Part shown: piece after piece, positions 47,384-56,930 of the stretch
Layout of the letters: each line of letters starts with the position of its first letter
Numbering within the stretch: position 1 is the first letter of the stretch
Source of the DNA: Candidatus Enterococcus murrayae
Lineage (GTDB): Bacteria; Bacillota; Bacilli; Lactobacillales; Enterococcaceae
Assembly: GCF_017315985.1 (NCBI RefSeq)
Contig: NZ_JAFLVR010000021.1
Span: 1 to 64,000 of the forward strand
Reading direction: 5' to 3'
DNA: 64,000 nucleotides
Translations under genes and position numbers: made by a program
Notes under the pieces: generated by a model
Database searches by the model: none
The model's input: only the letters and a program-made list of their open reading frames with translations
Told to the model about the DNA's origin: nothing

Positions 47384-48874
47384 CTAGTTTTGTTCCTGAT
47401 ATTTCTCTGCATATTGCTCATAATCATCTACAATCATAAAGTAACCATCTGGATTTTTACGATATTGTAATTGTGGAATAATTAATAATCCGATAACAAC
47501 CACTGCGATTCCGACATAGCCAAGGACCTTCATAATTACCGTGAACAGCGGCCAAGCTGTTGCCCAATCAAACATTCCGATATACCCGCCAAATTTCGAC
47601 ATGCCGATCCATGTTGCGAAGATCGCTGAACCGCCAACTTGAATGATCCCGGAAAGAAATGGGAAGATACAAGCTGCTTTGAAGCCACCACGATTATTCG
47701 CAAAAACAGCAATTACAGCATTGTCAAAGAACAATGGGATAAAACCGGCAATAACGATTGTTGGTGATTTGAACAAGATCAACAAAGCAATCATTAAGAA
47801 TTGACCTAAAGCACCGAATAAGAAACCAATCGTTACAGCGTTTGGCGAACCAAAACCAAAAGTAGCTGCTACGTCGATCCCAGGAACTGCTCCTGGTAAA
47901 ATCGTATTTGAGATTCCTTGGAAGGATTGTGTTAATTCATCAACGAAGGTCCGAACACCTAATTGTAAAATAGCTAGATAAACCGCAAAGTTCAATGAAG
48001 TCGTCATAATATAAAATAGGAAACTTTGCCCCTCTTGCATAAATTCTGCTTGGATTAAATAGTCTTGACCTAATACCAATAAAATAATTCCAAAGAAGAA
48101 AAGCATCAATAACGAGGTCGCTACCATGTTTTCATTAAATATAGACAAGAAGCCTGGCAGCTCGATATCTTCCAATTTTTTATCAATTTTCTCAGCTTTA
48201 TTTTTTCTCTTATCACGCTTTCTCATCCATTCAGCTAACTTCGCAAAAATGAAAATCCCAAACATTTGCTGATGGGCAACGGCAAAACCGGCTCCTTCCG
48301 TCAACTCCTGAGTAATTCCTACCGTCAAATTGGATGCAACTGCCCAATAACAACCTAAAATCAACCCCATAAAGATCAATACCTGAATTCTTCCTAAATC
48401 TGGAAAGCAGAATAATAAAATCCAGAAAGCAGTTGCTGATTGTTGAATCTGCACATTTCCGGTTGTGAAGACCGAACGTAATTTAGTATATTTTTGGAAT
48501 CGAACCAATAAAATGTTCATAACAAAAGCGATCAATAATAAAATCATGACATCACCGAATGTCCGACCAAAAGTTTCCTTCAACCCAGCATCCACTGCGT
48601 TTTGACCGAAGTAAGGATCGGTAACCATCGCATCCAAATTGAACCGTTCTTTTAATCCAACTAGAATGGGACGAAAGTTATTGACCAAGCCGCCAGAACC
48701 AACCGTTAAAATGAAGTATCCGACAGTTGCTTTTAAAAATCCTGCGATGCATTCATAAAGCGGACGCTTTAATAAGATATAACCTAGCAGAACGATAAAA
48801 CCAATCAGATACGCCGGCTGCGTTAAGATGTTTGTTGCAAAATATGTCCAAATAGTTAATAAAAAGTCACCCAT
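47384..48874 (-). CDS. ulaA: PTS ascorbate-specific EIIC
   Basis: A 496-residue permease of the UlaA/SgaT family with about eleven helices. Typical segments are 'ILTQPAYLIGFIVLLGYILLKRP', 'FILTVGSGGLVNNFRPI', 'LTEGAGFAVAHQQMFG', 'LPGAVPGIDVAATFGFGSPNAV' and 'FGGYIGMFDWATAWPLF'. It imports L-ascorbate with phosphorylation at C6. The C-terminal hydrophilic tail is normal. The length agrees with family members (about 465-500). ATAGGAGG precedes the ATG. Confidence 0.95.
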   Translation of the reverse strand: MGDFLLTIWTYFATNILTQPAYLIGFIVLLGYILLKRPLYECIAGFLKATVGYFILTVGSGGLVNNFRPILVGLKERFNLDAMVTDPYFGQNAVDAGLKETFGRTFGDVMILLLIAFVMNILLVRFQKYTKLRSVFTTGNVQIQQSATAFWILLFCFPDLGRIQVLIFMGLILGCYWAVASNLTVGITQELTEGAGFAVAHQQMFGIFIFAKLAEWMRKRDKRKNKAEKIDKKLEDIELPGFLSIFNENMVATSLLMLFFFGIILLVLGQDYLIQAEFMQEGQSFLFYIMTTSLNFAVYLAILQLGVRTFVDELTQSFQGISNTILPGAVPGIDVAATFGFGSPNAVTIGFLFGALGQFLMIALLILFKSPTIVIAGFIPLFFDNAVIAVFANNRGGFKAACIFPFLSGIIQVGGSAIFATWIGMSKFGGYIGMFDWATAWPLFTVIMKVLGYVGIAVVVIGLLIIPQLQYRKNPDGYFMIVDDYEQYAEKYQEQN

Positions 48875-48886
48875 TATTTTTTCCTC

Positions 48887-49342
48887 CTATAACTTGTACT
48901 CATTCATCACCGCTTGATAATCCTCGATTGAATTGGTTGCTGCTAAACGTTCTATCAACCCCTCTGTCATCAATAATTCAGACAAATTTTGGATATTTTC
49001 CATATGCTCTTCCGCATTTTTAGCTGCCAAAGTAAAGAACAAAATGGCTGATTTATCTTCTTCACTCTCAAATTGAATTGGTTCCAACATTTTAGTAAAT
49101 GAGATAGCTGTCCCGAACACCCCGCTACTCTCTTCAGAAGAGTGAGGCATCGCCACTTGTGGCACAATAACGATATAGGGGCCATGTTCTTCAACACAAT
49201 GAATGATTTCATCCACATATGTTTGATCAATCAGTTGTTTATCTAATAGTAATTGACAGCTTTCACTGATTGCTTCTTTCCAATCAGTGATTTTTTTATC
49301 GGAATATTTTACTAAGTCATTATCGAAAAAATATTTCAGCAT
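48887..49342 (-). CDS. ulaC: PTS ascorbate-specific EIIA
   Basis: A 151-residue EIIA of the fructose/mannitol superfold. The phospho-histidine is in 'IVPQVAMPHSSEESSG' (about residue 70). It receives phosphate from HPr and passes it to UlaB. The true start is the ATG at 49342, with AAAGAGG upstream. The frame continues open a further 159 bases into ulaG, but that is an out-of-frame overlap without a ribosome site. Confidence 0.92.
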   Translation of the reverse strand: MLKYFFDNDLVKYSDKKITDWKEAISESCQLLLDKQLIDQTYVDEIIHCVEEHGPYIVIVPQVAMPHSSEESSGVFGTAISFTKMLEPIQFESEEDKSAILFFTLAAKNAEEHMENIQNLSELLMTEGLIERLAATNSIEDYQAVMNEYKL

Positions 49343-49358
49343 GCTATTTACCTCTTTT

Positions 49359-50426
49359 CTATAAGAATGAAGGGAATGGTGTATCATTATCCACAGAAAA
49401 TGCATCATCAAACCCACGATAAAAATTGAACTCCATGTCATCTTTATTCGTTGGGTAAGTGAATTTACCACCCACTTGCCAGATATACGGTTTGAAATCA
49501 TACTTCAAACGATCCTTTTTAAATTTCCATATTTCGGTGATTTCTTTCGGATCGGCCATGAAGTTTGCCCAAATATCATAATGAACAGGAATGACTACTT
49601 TGGCATTCAATGATTCAGCCATTCGCAGCATATCAACCGATGTCACTTTATCGGTAATTCCACGAGGATTTTCACCATAGGCTCCTAAACAAACATCGAT
49701 TTTATGCTCGTTCCCATGTTTTGCGAACATATTAGAATAATGAGAATCACCTGCGTGATAAAGGTTGCCACCGGATGTTTCAAATAAATAGTTCACAGCA
49801 ATCTCATCCATGTCTTGCGGCATTTTGTCCTTTAATGTTACTTCTGGATCTTCACAAGTAACTAATGCAGTACGATCAAAGGCTTCCAATGCAACGACCT
49901 TAATATTTTTGATGTTCACTTCATCACCAGGCTTAACGATGATCGTTTTTTCTTCAGGTATTCCCCACTTCAACCAAGTATTTACAACTTCTTTCGGTCC
50001 GACAAATTTCGCGTCCGGACAATTTTGATGCACAGCTGCAGCAGTATTAATATCTAAATGATCCGAGTGAATATGAGTAACTACTAAAGCGTCTACATTT
50101 TTGACTGCAAAAGGATCAATTACAAATGGTTGCGTTCGTAAATTCGGCTGCATTTTTTGAACACCGCTCATGCGCATCATTTGATGACCTTTTTTCATCA
50201 TACCGTTTCCATGACTGCGCTTGCCTGTGCCACACCATAAATCACACAAAATATTAGTTCCTTCATGACTCTTTAGCCAAATCCCAGTGCAGCCTAGCCA
50301 CCACATCGCAAACGTTCCTTCTTTTACTTCTTCTGTTTCGATTTCTTCGTTCAAATATGTGCCCCATTCAGGAAAAGTAGATAAAATCCAACTTTCTTTT
50401 GTAACGTCCTTGACTTGTTTATTCAT
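49359..50426 (-). CDS. ulaG: L-ascorbate-6-phosphate lactonase
   Basis: A 355-residue metallo-beta-lactamase-fold lactonase that opens L-ascorbate-6-phosphate to 3-keto-L-gulonate-6-phosphate. The metal motif is '[12 protein letters not shown]', with 'YHAGDSHYS' and 'VIPVHYDIW' giving further ligands. '[12 protein letters not shown]' and '[22 protein letters not shown]' are UlaG-specific. It is the first gene of the ula operon, directly facing ulaR. GTGAGGAG precedes the ATG. Confidence 0.95.
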   Translation of the reverse strand: MNKQVKDVTKESWILSTFPEWGTYLNEEIETEEVKEGTFAMWWLGCTGIWLKSHEGTNILCDLWCGTGKRSHGNGMMKKGHQMMRMSGVQKMQPNLRTQPFVIDPFAVKNVDALVVTHIHSDHLDINTAAAVHQNCPDAKFVGPKEVVNTWLKWGIPEEKTIIVKPGDEVNIKNIKVVALEAFDRTALVTCEDPEVTLKDKMPQDMDEIAVNYLFETSGGNLYHAGDSHYSNMFAKHGNEHKIDVCLGAYGENPRGITDKVTSVDMLRMAESLNAKVVIPVHYDIWANFMADPKEITEIWKFKKDRLKYDFKPYIWQVGGKFTYPTNKDDMEFNFYRGFDDAFSVDNDTPFPSFL

Positions 50427-50500
50427 TATAATTGCTCCTCACATAAATTTGATATGACTTACATTTAAATCATAAGGTGTAACAAGAGTTATGAAAACCC

Positions 50501-50533
50501 TTTTATATGACCTTTTACTTTTTATATGATCTT
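50501..50533. promoter_or_regulatory. Direct repeats, candidate UlaR operator
   Basis: TTTTATATGACCTT (50501-50514) and TTTTATATGATCTT (50520-50533), 19 bp apart in the same orientation, in the 223-bp gap between ulaG and ulaR. DeoR-family regulators often bind such repeats; assignment by position. Confidence 0.55.
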
Positions 50534-50535
50534 CT

Positions 50536-50565
50536 TTGCGATCTTAATGATTTTCTTAGTATAAT
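50536..50565 (+). promoter_or_regulatory. ulaR promoter
   Basis: -35 TTGCGA (50536-50541), 18-bp spacer, -10 TATAAT (50560-50565). It directly follows the second UlaR-type repeat, so autoregulation is plausible. Confidence 0.5.
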
Positions 50566-50649
50566 ATGATTAGTCAAAGAGTTTTAAATGAATGTTTCGC
50601 TTCAGGAAAATCATTTATCTAGAAAGAGCATCATATAGGAGGTAACATA

Positions 50650-51414
50650 ATGAAGAATTCACTGGTCAATATCGACAAGCGCCAAAGGGACATTTTGGAA
50701 CTGCTCCAGCAAAAAGAACAGATGACGGCTCTCGAGTTGGCTGAGGCTTTAAACGTTTCAATCAGTACGATCCGTAGAGATTTAAACTTATTAGAAGAAA
50801 AAAATGAGATTATTCGTAATTATGGCTATTGCTCCTATAATTATGAAAATAAGACGGACTTTGATCAATCCGGACCAGAAAGACTAAAACAGGCCATCGC
50901 ACGTGAAGCTAGTAAATACATCAATGATTATGACACCGTATTCATTAATTCAAGCTCTACTGCTTTGAAAACGCTTGAATTCGTTCGCTCCAATCATCTG
51001 ACAATTGTTACTAACAATGTCAAAATCAATTATTCTCCTCATAAAGAAAATTGTAACTATATTCTGACTGGCGGGGAAATGCGCTTCCCGAAGGAGGCCT
51101 TAGTTGGTGATATTGCTTTAAACACTATTTCTTCCATGAATGCGGATATTTGTATCATCGGCTGCAGCGGAGTAAACATTGAGAGCGGCGTGACTACAAA
51201 AATATTGAATGAATCAACCATTAATGAAATGATGATTAATCAAACATTTAAATGTAAGATTTTAGTTGCCGATCATCGCAAAATTGGTTTAACATCGAAA
51301 TTTAAAATTGCTGATATTTCGGTTTTTGATTATCTAATTACTGATCAATTTTGTTCCGAAAAAGTCTTAAACGAGATCAGAAATACTGGTGTAAAAGTCA
51401 TTCAAATCGAATAA
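50650..51414 (+). CDS. ulaR: DeoR-family regulator of ascorbate utilisation
   Basis: A 254-residue DeoR-family repressor. The N-terminal helix-turn-helix reads 'KRQRDILELLQQKEQMTALELAEALNVSISTIRRDLNLLEEK'. The C-terminal DeoR sensor domain has 'ITNNVKINY'-type and 'YILTGGEMRFPKEALVGDIAL' segments. It is divergent from the ula operon and most likely its repressor, relieved by L-ascorbate-6-phosphate as in E. coli UlaR. The start follows AGGAGG at ideal spacing. Confidence 0.85.
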   Translation: MKNSLVNIDKRQRDILELLQQKEQMTALELAEALNVSISTIRRDLNLLEEKNEIIRNYGYCSYNYENKTDFDQSGPERLKQAIAREASKYINDYDTVFINSSSTALKTLEFVRSNHLTIVTNNVKINYSPHKENCNYILTGGEMRFPKEALVGDIALNTISSMNADICIIGCSGVNIESGVTTKILNESTINEMMINQTFKCKILVADHRKIGLTSKFKIADISVFDYLITDQFCSEKVLNEIRNTGVKVIQIE

Positions 51415-51725
51415 ATAGAAAAAACAGGAGACAAAATCACTGATGCGATTTTGTCTCCTGTTTTTCCATTTTTGATCAGCTTTCTTTTCTTGTATTGCTG
51501 ACTAAGGGATAGTTTCTTGAAATTGACTGCCAATAAGGTGATTCCTACTTCGTTTCTTCCTTTGTCTATTCCTCGAACAGACAAGCGTGTCCAATTTAAG
51601 CAAGCCTTCAGATGACCGAAAGTTGATTCTACATCAATTTTGCATTGGGCGTAGATTGATCTGGTTTCTGGTGCTGAAAGCAGTGCACGCTGTTTGGCTT
51701 TAAAGTATTCTAGCGTTGGATTCAC
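51402..51725 (-). pseudogene. 3' remnant of an IS1182-type transposase
   Basis: The frame encodes only the C-terminal 107 residues of a DDE transposase: 'CKIDVESTFGHLKACLNWTR' contains the last catalytic Glu region, followed by 'RGIDKGRNEVGITLLAVNFKKL'. The rest of the gene upstream (higher coordinates) is missing and no terminal inverted repeats are evident. The 3' end runs through the ulaR terminator hairpin. It is a fossil insertion between the ula and glycosidase regions. Confidence 0.75.
51422..51463. terminator. 17-bp stem terminator after ulaR
   Basis: AAACAGGAGACAAAATC / GATTTTGTCTCCTGTTT perfect stem, 8-base loop, T run on the plus strand. It also lies inside the transposase remnant's 3' end and may have come with the IS. 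Confidence 0.85.
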
Positions 51726-51974
51726 TACCGATGAGCTCTAGTTGTTTTAGATGAGAAACATCATTTGAATGCAAAAGTGATAACTAATTAGCACCGAAAT
51801 TGTTTTTCCCTAAAAGTTTGAATCACTGTTTTAAGGAAAATATGACTCCAATAAATTCTTTTCATTTAGAAAGTTATTTAAAGTGTCGCATATGCATTTG
51901 GTGTATTCTCTTTTAAACAAAACATTATTGTTCCTGTGACTCCTTTCGTCAAAAAATGTTTTGAATTTAAAAAA

Positions 51975-52001
51975 ACTGACCATCAAAAAATGATGATCAG
52001 T
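51975..52001 (-). terminator. Terminator of the GH2/ABC operon
   Basis: On the minus strand ACTGA-CATCA / TGATG-TCAGT (one mismatch) with a T-rich loop and seven following Ts, 14 bases past the last GH2 stop. The 250 bases between here and the IS remnant show no gene. Confidence 0.7.
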
Positions 52002-52014
52002 CTACATAGCATAT

Positions 52015-53769
52015 TTATTGATCGGGACTAAATATAGCATTTAGTTTTTCAGCAGATGCCTTTGGTTCACGATCCCAAGTAAGGAGTCCGCAGATTTCTG
52101 TTTCTGTATCGGTTAATTGTGTGTAGCAAAAACCTTCTATTATCGGACTTTGTTTATATATATTGATCACTTTTCTAATTTCCTCGACGAAATCTTCTTC
52201 GTTTGATACGTTTGGTTCAACGTTCATCCCTAGTCCTAAGCGATAGTTGATTCCACCCATTTCTGTACACATTACTGGCTGTCCTTCATACTTATATCCT
52301 GGACAGAACAGAAATTTTCGGCCGCATAATCCTGGCATATCAGCAATAATTTTGTCGACACTACTGTATCTTTCTGCTAAGGAGATTTCGTCACTGGAAT
52401 AGTCATGTACTGTGAACAGATCAGATTGACAATGCTCCCAGCCATCATTTGAAATGACTGGACGAGTATCATCGACTGACTTGGTTAAATAGTACAAGGT
52501 TTGAGCATGAGCCTGCTGCTTTTTTGAATGATAGATATCAGGAACTCCCCAACTTTCATTCAATGGAACCCATGCAGCAATACAGGGATGGTTATAGCCT
52601 TGCTGAAGAACCACCTTCCATTCATCGACCATTTGATAGGCGTATTCCTCTGAGTAATCATAGGCCGCCGCCATCTCGCTCCAGACTAATAATCCATAAT
52701 AATCACAGAGGTACAAATAGTTGTTTTCACTACTCATCATGTGTTTTCGAACGCCATTGAAACCTAGTTTTTTGATCCACTGTATGTCATTTTCCAAAGC
52801 CTCTAAGGATGGGGCAGTCAATATGGAATCAGGAAAATATCCTTGATCCAGCACTGATGAAAAAAAGTAAGGACGATTATTCAGACAAAACTTATTGTTC
52901 TCGATACTGATTTTTCGCATACCGAAATAACTGTAAACAGTATCCACTAACTGATTATCAACGTCGAGTTCAAGCTTTAGATCGTACAAGTTGGGGTGTT
53001 CGGGAGACCACCAGTTTCCAAGCCCATGATCATTAAAATCGTCAATACCAACACAGAATTTCAAATACTTACCACGCGCCCAATGAGATTCCTTGGCAAT
53101 AATTCGATCATCTAGTGTGAGTTCGAGTGTTAAGGTGAACGAATCTGATAGTGCAGCTTCTTCGCTAAAGTGAAGTTCTACTTCAACTTCCTTTTTGTCA
53201 ATATCAGGGGTCAAACGGATCGTTTCAACAGAATACAGATTCTTATCCTCCAGCCAAACATCGCGCCAGATACCAGTCATTTGCGTGAACCACATCACTT
53301 CCGCTGTTTCTTTCCAATATTGTTTTCCACGAGGAATCGTCATATCTTCAAGCGAATCCTCCACTCGTAAAACTAGGAGATTCTCTTCTTCTGTTAGGAA
53401 AGAGGTGAGATCAAATGAAAATCGACTATTTCCACCAACATGTTTTCCAACATAAGCACCGTTGACCCAAACTGTCGTCCTATAATCTACCGCTTCAAAA
53501 TGGATAATATTTCTTTGATCATTTACAGCCTTTTTGTTCAGTGTCCGCTGATACCAAACGACTGGACAAAACGTTGTCTCATGAATACCACTGCGTTCAC
53601 TTTGATAAACAAAGGGCACTTCAATCTTATGAGTAGGCTTGAATCCCTTGTTCCACTCCTGTAACAAACCTTCCCTCAATAAATCAAAACGAAAATCCCA
53701 AGTGCCATTCAAGTCAGTCCAACTAGTCCTTCTAAATTGAGGGTTAGGGTGCTTGATTAATTGTGCCAT
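52015..53769 (-). CDS. GH2-family glycosidase A
   Basis: A 584-residue three-domain GH2 enzyme: sugar-binding jelly roll ('RTSWTDLNGTWDFRFD', 'WVNGAYVGKHVGGNSRFSFDLT'), immunoglobulin-like sandwich, and TIM barrel with the acid/base Glu in 'WVPLNESWGVP' and the nucleophile Glu in 'VMCTEMGGINY'. It lacks a signal peptide, so it acts on an imported oligosaccharide. The length is that of beta-glucuronidase/beta-galactosidase-like short GH2 enzymes; the specificity is not deducible. ATG 53769 has GGTGGAG upstream; the frame extends three codons to a GTG. It is a paralogue of the gene immediately upstream. Confidence 0.88.
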   Translation of the reverse strand: MAQLIKHPNPQFRRTSWTDLNGTWDFRFDLLREGLLQEWNKGFKPTHKIEVPFVYQSERSGIHETTFCPVVWYQRTLNKKAVNDQRNIIHFEAVDYRTTVWVNGAYVGKHVGGNSRFSFDLTSFLTEEENLLVLRVEDSLEDMTIPRGKQYWKETAEVMWFTQMTGIWRDVWLEDKNLYSVETIRLTPDIDKKEVEVELHFSEEAALSDSFTLTLELTLDDRIIAKESHWARGKYLKFCVGIDDFNDHGLGNWWSPEHPNLYDLKLELDVDNQLVDTVYSYFGMRKISIENNKFCLNNRPYFFSSVLDQGYFPDSILTAPSLEALENDIQWIKKLGFNGVRKHMMSSENNYLYLCDYYGLLVWSEMAAAYDYSEEYAYQMVDEWKVVLQQGYNHPCIAAWVPLNESWGVPDIYHSKKQQAHAQTLYYLTKSVDDTRPVISNDGWEHCQSDLFTVHDYSSDEISLAERYSSVDKIIADMPGLCGRKFLFCPGYKYEGQPVMCTEMGGINYRLGLGMNVEPNVSNEEDFVEEIRKVINIYKQSPIIEGFCYTQLTDTETEICGLLTWDREPKASAEKLNAIFSPDQ

Positions 53770-53778
53770 ATTCTCCAC

Positions 53779-55509
53779 CTACTTCATTTGATTGATCTTA
53801 GCTAACAACTCTAGTGCCAGCTTTGGTTCTCTCTCCATTGTAAGCAATCCATTGACCTCCTGCTCTAAATCATTGAACTGCGTATAACAATATCCTTGCA
53901 GCAATTCAGAGGCTTGAATTGTTGAGATAATCGTCAAGACTTTTTCTTCAAACTCTTTGGATGTACTCGCTCCTGAATAGCCCCATGAAGCGTTATCTTC
54001 ATTTGTTTCTTCAAAAGCAATACCACCAAATTCACTTAAAATCATCGGTTCTTCGTCATAGCTATAATCACCGACATAGATTCTTCGACCTTGTGGCCCT
54101 TCTAAAACAGCTGATACGGAGGTATACCGTTCTTTAAGTTTCTCTATATCCGCATCATAATCGTGGATCGTACAAATATCGGAAATCGTGTGCTCCCAGC
54201 CGTCGTTTGAAAGCACTAAACGTGTCGGATCAAGTGCCTTCGTTAAATAATACATCGTATTTGCAAATGACTGCTCCACGACTGAATTTTTAATCTTTGG
54301 CACTCCCCAGCTTTCGTTTAACGGCAACCATACACATATTGATGGATGGTTGAAGTCGCGCTTCATGGCCTGTTGCCACTCCTGCAGCAATTCTTCTACT
54401 GAACGCCTACTGAAGGAATAGGCATTCGGCGCTTCCCCCCAGACAACCAAGCCTAATTTATCACACCAATATAGAAACCGTGGATTTTCATATTTTTGAT
54501 GTAGTCGAACACTATTGAAGCCCATCTGTTTGATTAGCTCTACATCTTTTTTTATTTCCGCATCACTTTTCGCCGTCATCAGAGAGTTTGGATAATACCC
54601 TTGGTATAGGACTGATTTTGTATAAAAAGGCATATGATTCAAACAAATCAGCTGATGCTCAATAGAGACGGTTCGCATGCCAAAATAGGAGGTCACTCGA
54701 TCAACTTCTTGTTCATTGACCAATAAGACAAGCTCCACATCGTATAGATTGGGATGTTCTGGACTCCACCAATAGCCGTAGTGATGGTCATTAAAATCAG
54801 GGATTTCAAAATCAACCGTCATTGAATGTCCCTTAATAATCGATGTCGAATCGACAATAACTTCATTGCCACGATAAATCCTTATTCCTAATTTGGCATT
54901 GGTGGGTGCTTGTACCTCTGTCGAAATATTCACGGTATTTTCAACTGTATCGGGAATATAGCAAACTGAATCAATATAATCTTTTTCTGTAAATTCCAAC
55001 CAGACAGTTTGCCAAATACCCGTCGTTCCCGTATAAAAAATACCTTCTGACTTTCCTTTGAAATTTTGTTTCCCACGAGGTAAATGTTCGTCATAGCTAT
55101 AGTCCGTCACGCATACATCAATTTTAAGCTGACGATCCTCCTGAATTTGATTTGAAATATCAAAGGAAAAAGGAGTATGCCCACCTTTGTGATCCCCACA
55201 ATATTGACCATTTACCCAAACTTGGGTGTAATAATCACTCGCACCAAAATGAAGCAGGATTCTGGGTGCATCGACTTCTTCCAAAATAATCATTTTGTTA
55301 TACCATACACAGTCATGAATATCCTGAGAATTGATCCCACTTTCCTCTGATTGGTAAACGAAAGGAACAGTGATTTCCTTGCTGTAGTCGTGAGTCTCAT
55401 ACCACTTGTGTTTAATTCCGATCCTTTGATCATCAAAATCAAAGGACCATGGACCATCTAAATCTAACCATGCTTTTCTTTCAAATTGGGGACGTGGGTA
55501 AAAATCCAT
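53779..55509 (-). CDS. GH2-family glycosidase B
   Basis: A 576-residue GH2 enzyme with the same layout as its neighbour: 'RKAWLDLDGPWSFDFDDQ' at the start, 'WVNGQYCGDHKGGHTPFSFDIS', acid/base Glu in 'WLPLNESWGVP', and nucleophile in 'ILSEFGGIAF'. The two proteins align nearly end to end and look like an old tandem duplication that has diverged. Both are cytosolic and follow the sugar ABC transporter genes. They may remove different terminal residues of the same imported glycan. The ribosome site is AAGGAG. Confidence 0.88.
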   Translation of the reverse strand: MDFYPRPQFERKAWLDLDGPWSFDFDDQRIGIKHKWYETHDYSKEITVPFVYQSEESGINSQDIHDCVWYNKMIILEEVDAPRILLHFGASDYYTQVWVNGQYCGDHKGGHTPFSFDISNQIQEDRQLKIDVCVTDYSYDEHLPRGKQNFKGKSEGIFYTGTTGIWQTVWLEFTEKDYIDSVCYIPDTVENTVNISTEVQAPTNAKLGIRIYRGNEVIVDSTSIIKGHSMTVDFEIPDFNDHHYGYWWSPEHPNLYDVELVLLVNEQEVDRVTSYFGMRTVSIEHQLICLNHMPFYTKSVLYQGYYPNSLMTAKSDAEIKKDVELIKQMGFNSVRLHQKYENPRFLYWCDKLGLVVWGEAPNAYSFSRRSVEELLQEWQQAMKRDFNHPSICVWLPLNESWGVPKIKNSVVEQSFANTMYYLTKALDPTRLVLSNDGWEHTISDICTIHDYDADIEKLKERYTSVSAVLEGPQGRRIYVGDYSYDEEPMILSEFGGIAFEETNEDNASWGYSGASTSKEFEEKVLTIISTIQASELLQGYCYTQFNDLEQEVNGLLTMEREPKLALELLAKINQMK

Positions 55510-55523
55510 TTGAGAACAACTCC

Positions 55524-56924
55524 TTATTCTATCTCTGCATTACTGATTTCTTTTTTTAGTTTCTTCTGCATGTTTGCAGTAGTTTTATCAATGTCTTGTT
55601 TTCCATTTAACAGATTTTGTGTTTCATCCTCTAAAATGTCGTTTAATTGAGCTGAAATATAGGGAACATCAGCATCAACCAGCTGCTTTCCTTTTGTCAA
55701 TGAATCTAATAAAACAGGATACATCGGATTACTTTCCATTACTTCTCCGCGTTCGTAATTCGACTGACGAACAGGGTCCATCGTATGCTCCACCTTTAAC
55801 AACTCAGCATCCTTAGAAGTCACAAACTCAATAAATTTGTAGGCCAACTCATCCTCTTCAGAATGATTTGTTACCGCGATTGACCAGCCACCTAGAACCG
55901 GAGAACTTCCTGGTGTTACAGCGAAACCGACTTTATCCTTGATTTTAGATTTGTCATCATTGATCGAATTGATCAGCCCTGGCCATTGCTCCATCATTAA
56001 AGCTTTTCCTTCAACAAACATCGCATTGGCTTCGTCCCAACCTAATTGAGTCCATTCCTTTGGAGCATAGTTTTTTAGTTCCATCATCGTTTCCATAGCT
56101 TTTTTCGTACCATCATTATCGACAGTTGCTTGATTATCCTTTGAAATAACTGTTTGTTCACCTTCACGGTTCATCCAGATTGCTCGACTGTTAGTTGTTG
56201 ATCCCATACTGATATAGCCATAATCTATAGGCGAATCCGCATTTTTTGCTTTCGTAAAGTACTTGGCTACTTCGACCATTTCCTCATTCGTCGTTGGTAC
56301 TGCTAAATCCTTGCCTGTTTTTTCTTTGTAGGCTGCCTTTACTTTTTCGTCCTCAAAAATGTCTTTTCGATAGAACAGCATCTGTGTGTCTGGTTTGTAT
56401 GGGAATGCATATAATTTCCCATCATATTTACCATATAGATCTAAGATAGAAGGAATGAAATCATCCATATCTAATTCAGGATCAGCTACCTTTTTATAAT
56501 CATCCAGCTTCTTCAAATAACCCGAAGCCGCATAGGAATGAATATTGGCTACAGGCATCAATACTGCATCAAAGGTATGGCTCGTACTTAAATCCAATTG
56601 AATTTTCTCTTCATCATTACCGGCAGGAAAACTTTGGACTTCCACTTTTGCTCCAGAAGCTGCTTCAAAATACTTAGCCGCTTCCTTCAACGCTGTTTCA
56701 TGATCTCCAGTTCGAGTTGCGACCGTAATTTTTTTCCCTTTGTATTGACCCTCTAGCGTACCTGAAGCATCAAGGTTTTCCAATTTAATACCGAATTTTT
56801 CGGGTGTCTTCAATTCCACCGGTTCAGAACTCTTGGCACTCTCTTTTGTTTCTCCTCCTCCGCCACAGCCTGAAATAACGACTAATGACAAAAGAACTGT
56901 ACAAAGCAAACCAATCTTTTTCAT
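55524..56924 (-). CDS. ABC sugar-binding lipoprotein
   Basis: A 466-residue family 1 extracellular solute-binding protein. Signal peptide with lipobox 'VVISGC' (Cys20), Gly/Ser/Glu linker, then a typical two-lobed domain: 'KKITVATRTGDHETALKEAAKYFE', 'DAVLMPVANIHSYAASGYLKKLDD', 'KLYAFPYKPDTQMLFYRKDIF', 'GWSIAVTNHSEEDELAYKFIEF'. It captures an oligosaccharide for the two permeases encoded downstream in transcription-reverse order. Ligand unknown, presumably the substrate of the two GH2 enzymes. Confidence 0.9.
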   Translation of the reverse strand: MKKIGLLCTVLLSLVVISGCGGGGETKESAKSSEPVELKTPEKFGIKLENLDASGTLEGQYKGKKITVATRTGDHETALKEAAKYFEAASGAKVEVQSFPAGNDEEKIQLDLSTSHTFDAVLMPVANIHSYAASGYLKKLDDYKKVADPELDMDDFIPSILDLYGKYDGKLYAFPYKPDTQMLFYRKDIFEDEKVKAAYKEKTGKDLAVPTTNEEMVEVAKYFTKAKNADSPIDYGYISMGSTTNSRAIWMNREGEQTVISKDNQATVDNDGTKKAMETMMELKNYAPKEWTQLGWDEANAMFVEGKALMMEQWPGLINSINDDKSKIKDKVGFAVTPGSSPVLGGWSIAVTNHSEEDELAYKFIEFVTSKDAELLKVEHTMDPVRQSNYERGEVMESNPMYPVLLDSLTKGKQLVDADVPYISAQLNDILEDETQNLLNGKQDIDKTTANMQKKLKKEISNAEIE

Positions 56925-56930
56925 AATTTT

